Positions 7,370 through 10,801 of a DNA stretch of 10,801 bases are shown here, piece after piece. A program made the translations under genes and the position numbers. Origin of the DNA: an uncultured Sutterella sp. (GTDB lineage Bacteria > Pseudomonadota > Gammaproteobacteria > Burkholderiales > Burkholderiaceae_F); NCBI GenBank assembly GCA_900553105.1, contig USCE01000030.1, positions 1-10,801 of the forward strand. The letters are read 5' to 3'. The number at the start of each line of letters is the position of its first letter. The first letter of the stretch is position 1. The notes under the pieces are model-generated. The model did no database searches. It was not told the DNA's origin and saw nothing but the letters and a program-made list of their open reading frames with translations.

Positions 7370-7412
7370 TTAGGTCTCTTTGACTTTCTTCTGATTTTTT
7401 AGGACTCACAAA

Positions 7413-8210
7413 ATGATAGAACAAAACGCCAAACTTCAAACGCAACAAAAGCCTGTCACATCGGCTGAAGAGCCCGTGACAATCGGCTGCTACATCTCGC
7501 TGGCTTTTGCCATTGTGTTTTTCTCCGGTCTTGCTGCAGGTACCGCTTATAACTTCTGCGACTTCATTACGCTACTGGGCTCGGCGGGCAAAATGGTTGC
7601 CTCGGTCACCGATACGCCTGATGGGATTGTCACCGCCATTAGTAATTTCCGAGGCCGTGGGGGATCAGGTGCCATTGATGGCTTCATGATGGCACTTTCC
7701 ATGGTGGTGCCCGGTGTCATGTTTGCCATGGGCATGATTACGGTCTTTGAGCACTACGGTGCACTTCGGGCCGCAAAGAAACTTTTAACACCCGCGCTGC
7801 GCTTTTTAATCGGCGTGCCCGGCGCTGGTACCTTAGCGTTGATTGCCTGTTTGCAATCAACTGACGGCGGCGCAGCGCTGACTCGCCAGCTCAAAGATAA
7901 CGGCTCTTTGAGCTATGAAGAAGTCAATAATTTTGCCGCTTTTCAGATGGTCTCTTGCGCGCCGATCACAAATTTCATCACCTACGGCGCAGTGCTTTTC
8001 GGTCTGACAACCGCAACGGGCGAAGTGGCTGTCCCGCTTTCAATCGGTTTAGGCTTGGGAGTGCTTTTAGTCAATAAGTTTTTGGCCGCCAACGTCATGC
8101 GTATCCTGCAAAAGCGCTTGGCTTTACAAAAGGCCCAGACGCAATCAAGCACAGCTCTTCATACCCCCGTCGCACAGTCCGCAACCATTTCGACCGCTAA
8201 AGGAGAATGA
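7413..8210 (+). CDS. YjiH-like nucleoside-recognition domain membrane protein, copy 1
   Basis: 265 residues, a multi-helix inner-membrane protein (hydrophobic segments about 25-46, 89-112, 129-147, 183-201 and 207-225). Conserved stretches include VTIGCYISLA (22-31), GSAGK (56-60), FRGRGGSGAIDGF (79-91), MITVFEHYGAL (108-118), LIGVPGAGTLALIACLQSTDGGAALTRQL (132-160) and SCAPITNFIT (181-190). This fits the YjiH / 'Gate' (nucleoside recognition) family, whose members sit beside a YjiG partner, as here; in Escherichia coli that pair lies near the isoaspartyl dipeptidase gene iadA. The substrate is unknown. AGGA lies 8 nt before the ATG. The stop is followed within 3 bases by the partner gene. 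The C-terminal 30 residues are polar and low in conservation. Confidence 0.8.
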   Translation: MIEQNAKLQTQQKPVTSAEEPVTIGCYISLAFAIVFFSGLAAGTAYNFCDFITLLGSAGKMVASVTDTPDGIVTAISNFRGRGGSGAIDGFMMALSMVVPGVMFAMGMITVFEHYGALRAAKKLLTPALRFLIGVPGAGTLALIACLQSTDGGAALTRQLKDNGSLSYEEVNNFAAFQMVSCAPITNFITYGAVLFGLTTATGEVAVPLSIGLGLGVLLVNKFLAANVMRILQKRLALQKAQTQSSTALHTPVAQSATISTAKGE

Positions 8211-8212
8211 TC

Positions 8213-8692
8213 ATGACAGTCCCTCAAACCACTTTGCAACAAAAACCGATGATTACGGACATCTTCGTGCAAGGCGCGCGAAAAGGTTTTGATATTGCTA
8301 CCAAGGCCATGATCCCTAACCTCATTATGGCGTTTGTGCTCATCAAAGCGTTAAACGTGACGGGGGTATTAGACTTGATCGGACACATCTGTGAGCCGGT
8401 GATGGAGCTTTTCGGCTTGCCCGGCGAAGCGGCAACGATTTTGGCGAGCGCCTGGTTGTCTATCGGCGGCGGCGTGGGTGTGGCAGCAGCCTTGTATGAA
8501 ATTCAGGCGATGAATGGTCAAGAGCTTGCCGTTATCATGCCTTCCATTTTTATTATGGGCAGTCAGTTGCAATACATGGGTCGTTGCTTGGGCGTGATCG
8601 GCATTAATGACCGCATGCTTTATGTGCTGATGACGATGCCCATCGTGTTTGCTTTTGTCACAATGGCTGTGATGAATGTTCTGATTGGGTAA
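8213..8692 (+). CDS. YjiG-like partner membrane protein, copy 1
   Basis: 159 residues, strongly hydrophobic. It follows the YjiG pattern closely: MITDIFVQGARKGFDIATKAMIPNLIMAF (13-41), ALNVTGVLDLIGHICEPVMELFGLPGEAATIL (46-77) and LQYMGRCLGVIGI (119-131). The family is thought to form a membrane complex with YjiH; no transported compound is established to my knowledge. The ATG at 8213 is chosen because AGGAG (8201-8205) is 7 nt upstream. The ATG at 8207, overlapping the upstream TGA, would leave a spacer of one base. Translation is closely coupled to copy 1 of the yjiH-like gene. Confidence 0.82.
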   Translation: MTVPQTTLQQKPMITDIFVQGARKGFDIATKAMIPNLIMAFVLIKALNVTGVLDLIGHICEPVMELFGLPGEAATILASAWLSIGGGVGVAAALYEIQAMNGQELAVIMPSIFIMGSQLQYMGRCLGVIGINDRMLYVLMTMPIVFAFVTMAVMNVLIG

Positions 8693-8704
8693 GCGTTTGT
8701 TGGG

Positions 8705-8732
8705 GACTTTTAGGCACAATCGCCTAAAAGTC
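8705..8732 (+). terminator. Hairpin after the first yjiH/yjiG pair
   Basis: A perfect 11-bp inverted repeat, GACTTTTAGGC (8705-8715) and GCCTAAAAGTC (8722-8732), with a 6-base loop, starts 12 nt after the stop of the yjiG-like gene. Position and stability suit a terminator. The following bases are CTGAAAA rather than a T-run, so rho-independent action is unproven. Confidence 0.55.
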
Positions 8733-8867
8733 TCTGAAAATAGGTACTTGTGCCGATTGAATCAAGGTTTGAATCGAGAGCAAAATAAATGACAAGCCCC
8801 GAGATTATGTCGGGGGTGCAGAGAAAGAGAGTTTAAGATGCTAGCCATTGGCCTTTTAAACAGTTTG

Positions 8868-8903
8868 AGAACCTCGCAGGGCAAATGTTGTTGCCCGAGT
8901 TCT
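8868..8903 (+). ncRNA. Stable stem-loop of unknown role
   Basis: GGGCAA (8879-8884) pairs with TTGCCC (8891-8896) around ATGTTG. The stem continues outside a small internal loop with AGAAC(C)TC (8868-8875) against GAGTTCT (8897-8903). It could be part of a structured leader or a small RNA. Only the base-pairing is seen; expression is unknown. Confidence 0.3.
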
Positions 8904-9083
8904 CTTGCGGTCTCTGCTATCAATCGTATCAAACCTGTTAGCCGTTCAAGTCAATCTTGCGCGGCTATTTTGTTCTCCTTTAGCATCGGGGAACGCTTTT
9001 TGCGTTTCCCGCTTCCCGCATTTGTCGCTTTCAGCTACCGATACTGCTGAAAATTCGACCGGTTCTTCACTGAACCACCCCAT

Positions 9084-9139
9084 ACGGTCTGAATACCGTT
9101 TAAACGTTTAAATCAAAGTGTAACTGTATTCAGTACCGT
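9084..9139. promoter_or_regulatory. Long inverted repeat before the second yjiH-like gene
   Basis: ACGGT-CTGAATAC (9084-9096) is matched by GTATTCAG-T-ACCGT (9126-9139): 13 pairs with one extra base in the right arm, around a 29-base AT-rich spacer holding GTTTAAAC. The left arm can also fold locally (ACGGT/ACCGT, 9084-9099), so two alternative structures are possible. It lies about 230 nt before the gene. An operator or a switching leader stem are both possible. Confidence 0.45.
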
Positions 9140-9368
9140 CATAACAAACAATCGACGGGAACGATGCTATGACAACCCAACGCTGTCACACTCAACACAA
9201 TCCAATTAAAGACTCTTGTCAAACGTCGCAAAGTGTTATTTTGACCAGCCAGTCTTGTGCACGACTTCTGAGAGCGCTGATGCATGTCGGCCCTATTGTT
9301 TATCGATTTCGGTGAATGATTCTTTAAACCCTTTTTTCAATGAAACGTATTTTTAGGAATTTTCAACC

Positions 9369-10151
9369 ATGACAGACAAACAACAAACACCGATGACTGT
9401 TGAAGAAGAAAAAGTCACGATCGGCTGTTACATATCATTAGCGTTGGCCATCACGTTCTTCTCAGGTGCATTGGCTGGCACCGCTCATTTCTACAGTTTC
9501 CTGGATTTCCAAACCTTGATGGGAAGCGCTGGCAAACTTGTCACGAACGTCTCTCAAGCCGCCGACGGTACGATTGTTACCAAAATGAGTACCTTCCGCG
9601 GCACGGGCGGCTCGGGTGCACTGGATGCATTCGTGATGGGAATCTCTATGGTTTTACCCGGCGTGATGCTTGCCATCGGTATGATCACGGTTTTCGAACA
9701 CTACGGTGCTCTGAAAGCTGCCAAGAAACTCTTGACGCCTGTCTTGCGTTTTTTAATCGGTGTGCCGGGTACGGCAACGTTAGCCATGGTGGCTTGCCTT
9801 CAATCCACCGATGGCGGGGCAGCATTGACGCGTCAATTGAAGGATTCGGGCGCTTTGACCGAACGCGAAGTCAACATCTTTGCTGCGTTCCAGATGACGG
9901 GTTGCGCCCCGGTGACAAACTTCATCACGTTCAGCGCTCTTGTGTTCGCATTGCATAACGCTGACGGTTCACCGGCATTGCCGATTACGATGGGCACAGG
10001 CTTGGCCGTTCTCTTGGGCTCGAAATTTGTGGCCGCGAACTTGATGCGATTCTTATTAGTTTTGGCCGACAAGCGCCAAGCTGTCAAAGATGCTAAAGAG
10101 TCTCAAGCGCCTGTCACTGCCGTTGCAACCGTTACGATTGAAAGGAATTAA
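9369..10151 (+). CDS. YjiH-like nucleoside-recognition domain membrane protein, copy 2
   Basis: 260 residues and clearly a paralogue of the gene at 7413. In a hand alignment of the core (copy 1 residues 117-179 against copy 2 from Ala114), 51 of 63 residues are identical. All signature stretches recur: VTIGCYISLA (16-25), GSAGK, FRGTGGSGALDAF, MITVFEHYGAL, LIGVPGTATLAMVACLQSTDGGAALTRQL and GCAPVTNFIT. Differences concentrate at both termini and in the loop after GSAGK, where a ligand or partner difference could lie. AGGA lies 10 nt before the ATG. The partner gene begins 3 bases after this stop. The divergence shows an old duplication or separate acquisition, not an assembly repeat. Confidence 0.8.
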   Translation: MTDKQQTPMTVEEEKVTIGCYISLALAITFFSGALAGTAHFYSFLDFQTLMGSAGKLVTNVSQAADGTIVTKMSTFRGTGGSGALDAFVMGISMVLPGVMLAIGMITVFEHYGALKAAKKLLTPVLRFLIGVPGTATLAMVACLQSTDGGAALTRQLKDSGALTEREVNIFAAFQMTGCAPVTNFITFSALVFALHNADGSPALPITMGTGLAVLLGSKFVAANLMRFLLVLADKRQAVKDAKESQAPVTAVATVTIERN

Positions 10152-10153
10152 TC

Positions 10154-10630
10154 ATGTCTGCCGCTACTGTTTCTAAACCGATGATTACTGATGTATTTGT
10201 TAAAGGGGCCCGCCAGGGTTGGGAAATGGCCACAAAGTCCATGTTGCCCAATGTGATCATGGCGTTCATTTTGATTAAAGCTTTAAATGTCACAGGGCTT
10301 TTGAGCATGATCGGTCAGGCATTTAGTCCTTTGATGGGGCTTTTCGGTTTGCCGGGCGAGGCCGCTACGATTTTGATGAGTGGATACTTGTCTTCGATGG
10401 GCGGAATCGGCGTAGCGATTGCGCTTTTCGAGCAAGGCGTGATGAACGGTGATCAGCTCGCCGTAATCCTTCCTTCGATTTTCGTGATGGGCGGACAGCT
10501 TCAATACATGGGGCGTTGCTTGGGTGTCATCGGTATTAAGGGCAATATGATGCTTGCAATCATGTGTGTGCCGATCTTCATGGCTTTCGTTGTCATGCTG
10601 TTCATGCGAGTCGTGGTGGTCGGTCTATAG
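10154..10630 (+). CDS. YjiG-like partner membrane protein, copy 2
   Basis: 158 residues, a paralogue of the gene at 8213. Shared blocks are KPMITD-FV-GAR, PN-IMAF-LIKALNVTG, LFGLPGEAATIL, LAVI-PSIF-MG and LQYMGRCLGVIGI. Where copy 1 has GHICEPVMELF, as in Escherichia coli YjiG to my memory, copy 2 has GQAFSPLMGLF, losing the charged pair in that loop. AAAGGA precedes the ATG by 7 nt. It is complete and ends in TAG, 147 bases before the adapter-derived contig end. Confidence 0.82.
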   Translation: MSAATVSKPMITDVFVKGARQGWEMATKSMLPNVIMAFILIKALNVTGLLSMIGQAFSPLMGLFGLPGEAATILMSGYLSSMGGIGVAIALFEQGVMNGDQLAVILPSIFVMGGQLQYMGRCLGVIGIKGNMMLAIMCVPIFMAFVVMLFMRVVVVGL

Positions 10631-10652
10631 AACTGACCGGTGAGGGTTTCAA

Positions 10653-10699
10653 AGGCTTCGGGTGGTCTGCTATATGGGGGTGCGGGCTTCCCGAGGCCT
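10653..10699 (+). terminator. Possible stem after the second pair
   Basis: AGGCTTCGGG (10653-10662) can pair with CCCGAGGCCT (10690-10699), one T-G pair, around a 27-base loop. No T-run follows. It sits 22 nt after the last stop, so a terminator role is possible but weakly supported. Confidence 0.3.
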
Positions 10700-10731
10700 C
10701 TGGATTAAGTTCCTAAATCGTCGTAACTCGT

Positions 10732-10753
10732 TGATTTGTTATATATCAAATCA
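10732..10753. repeat. Perfect 7-bp inverted repeat TGATTTG/CAAATCA
   Basis: Arms 10732-10738 and 10747-10753 flank an 8-base AT-only spacer. It could be an operator of a gene beyond the contig end or part of a terminator. Nothing further can be said. Confidence 0.35.
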
Positions 10754-10777
10754 GTAAAGATATTATCTAGCCATAGC

Positions 10778-10801
10778 CTGTCTCTTATACACATCTGACG
10801 C
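10778..10801 (+). other. Residual Nextera (Tn5 transposase) sequencing adapter
   Basis: The last 24 bases begin with CTGTCTCTTATACACATCT, the 19-bp Tn5 mosaic end used in Nextera libraries. They continue GACGC, the start of the read-1 side adapter in reverse complement. This is library sequence left untrimmed at a contig end and not part of the genome. Genomic sequence ends at or just before 10777. Confidence 0.97.

Larger units (their letters stand above)
6704..7412. other. Long gene-poor region before the first yjiH-like gene
   Basis: About 700 bases with no convincing gene except one possible 56-codon frame. It holds several inverted repeats: 6859-6880 (GTTCGA/TCGAAC), 6957-7002 (CGCAACG/CGTTGCG), 7051-7085 and 7094-7147 (CGGTCTG/CAGACCG). 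It also has three copies of TTGACACG (6791, 7007, 7264). Such length and structure suggest a long leader or multiple regulator sites. No known riboswitch class was recognised. Confidence 0.5.
8693..9368. other. Long gene-free region before the second yjiH-like gene
   Basis: About 676 bases with no credible gene. Besides the hairpin at 8705-8732 it holds inverted repeats at 8797-8815 (CCCCGA/TCGGGG), 8831-8861 (GTTTAA/TTAAAC), 8868-8903, 8988-9010 (GGGGAACGC/GCGTTTCCC with one G-T pair) and 9084-9139. The 70-codon frame at 8838-9050 crosses three of these and has an unconvincing, Ser/Cys-rich product. No known riboswitch was recognised. Confidence 0.5.

Noticed and set aside
8838..9050. 70-codon frame in the second long intergenic region
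   Set aside because: It runs through several hairpins, has a Ser/Cys-rich random-looking product and no family resemblance.
7413..10630. Assembly duplication as the cause of the two yjiH/yjiG pairs
   Set aside because: The copies differ throughout in protein and DNA sequence and have different flanks, so this is a real ancient duplication or separate gain.
10731..10749. FNR-like site TTGAT...ATCAA
   Set aside because: The half-sites are 9 bases apart rather than 4; it is better described as the 7-bp inverted repeat at 10732-10753.

Overview
The window looks like a short-read assembly contig from a Gram-negative, host-associated, asaccharolytic betaproteobacterium. Sutterellaceae (Sutterella or Parasutterella type) is my best guess. 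It rests on the proteobacterial type I glutamine synthetase with an adenylylation Tyr, a dedicated TRAP carboxylate transporter, a secreted esterase and moderate GC. No rRNA or other phylogenetic marker is present, so this is inference. The last 24 bases are residual Nextera transposase adapter, so the right edge is a contig end and not biology.

Left part (1-2796, minus strand): glnA, with its own ribosome binding site, a candidate -10 box and a clear rho-independent terminator, lies downstream of a secreted alpha/beta-hydrolase (esterase) gene. The esterase start is placed at 2796, because a perfect TATAAT box and a good Shine-Dalgarno lie inside the longest possible reading frame.

Middle part (2985-6703, plus strand, divergent from the esterase): a TRAP transporter operon in the order dctP (binding protein), dctM (large permease), dctQ (small permease). 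It is followed after 2 nt by a 289-residue cytoplasmic-looking protein that I do not recognise. dctM carries one in-frame TAG at 4847-4849; both flanking halves are intact and in the same frame. The strain may therefore have lost this transporter, or the stop may be a base error or be read through.

Right part (7413-10630, plus strand): two consecutive copies of a YjiH/YjiG-like gene pair (nucleoside-recognition or 'Gate' domain membrane proteins, function unproven). The copies are clearly homologous but diverged. Each pair has a gene-free stretch of about 680-710 bases in front of it, rich in inverted repeats. The two stretches share several short motifs in the same order, which suggests a common regulatory or leader architecture. 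A hairpin separates the two pairs.

How the parts may work together: the periplasmic esterase could free an organic acid that the divergent TRAP system imports. The YjiH/YjiG pairs are probably independent paralogous membrane complexes for a small molecule, possibly peptide- or nucleoside-related. Both statements are inference from context.
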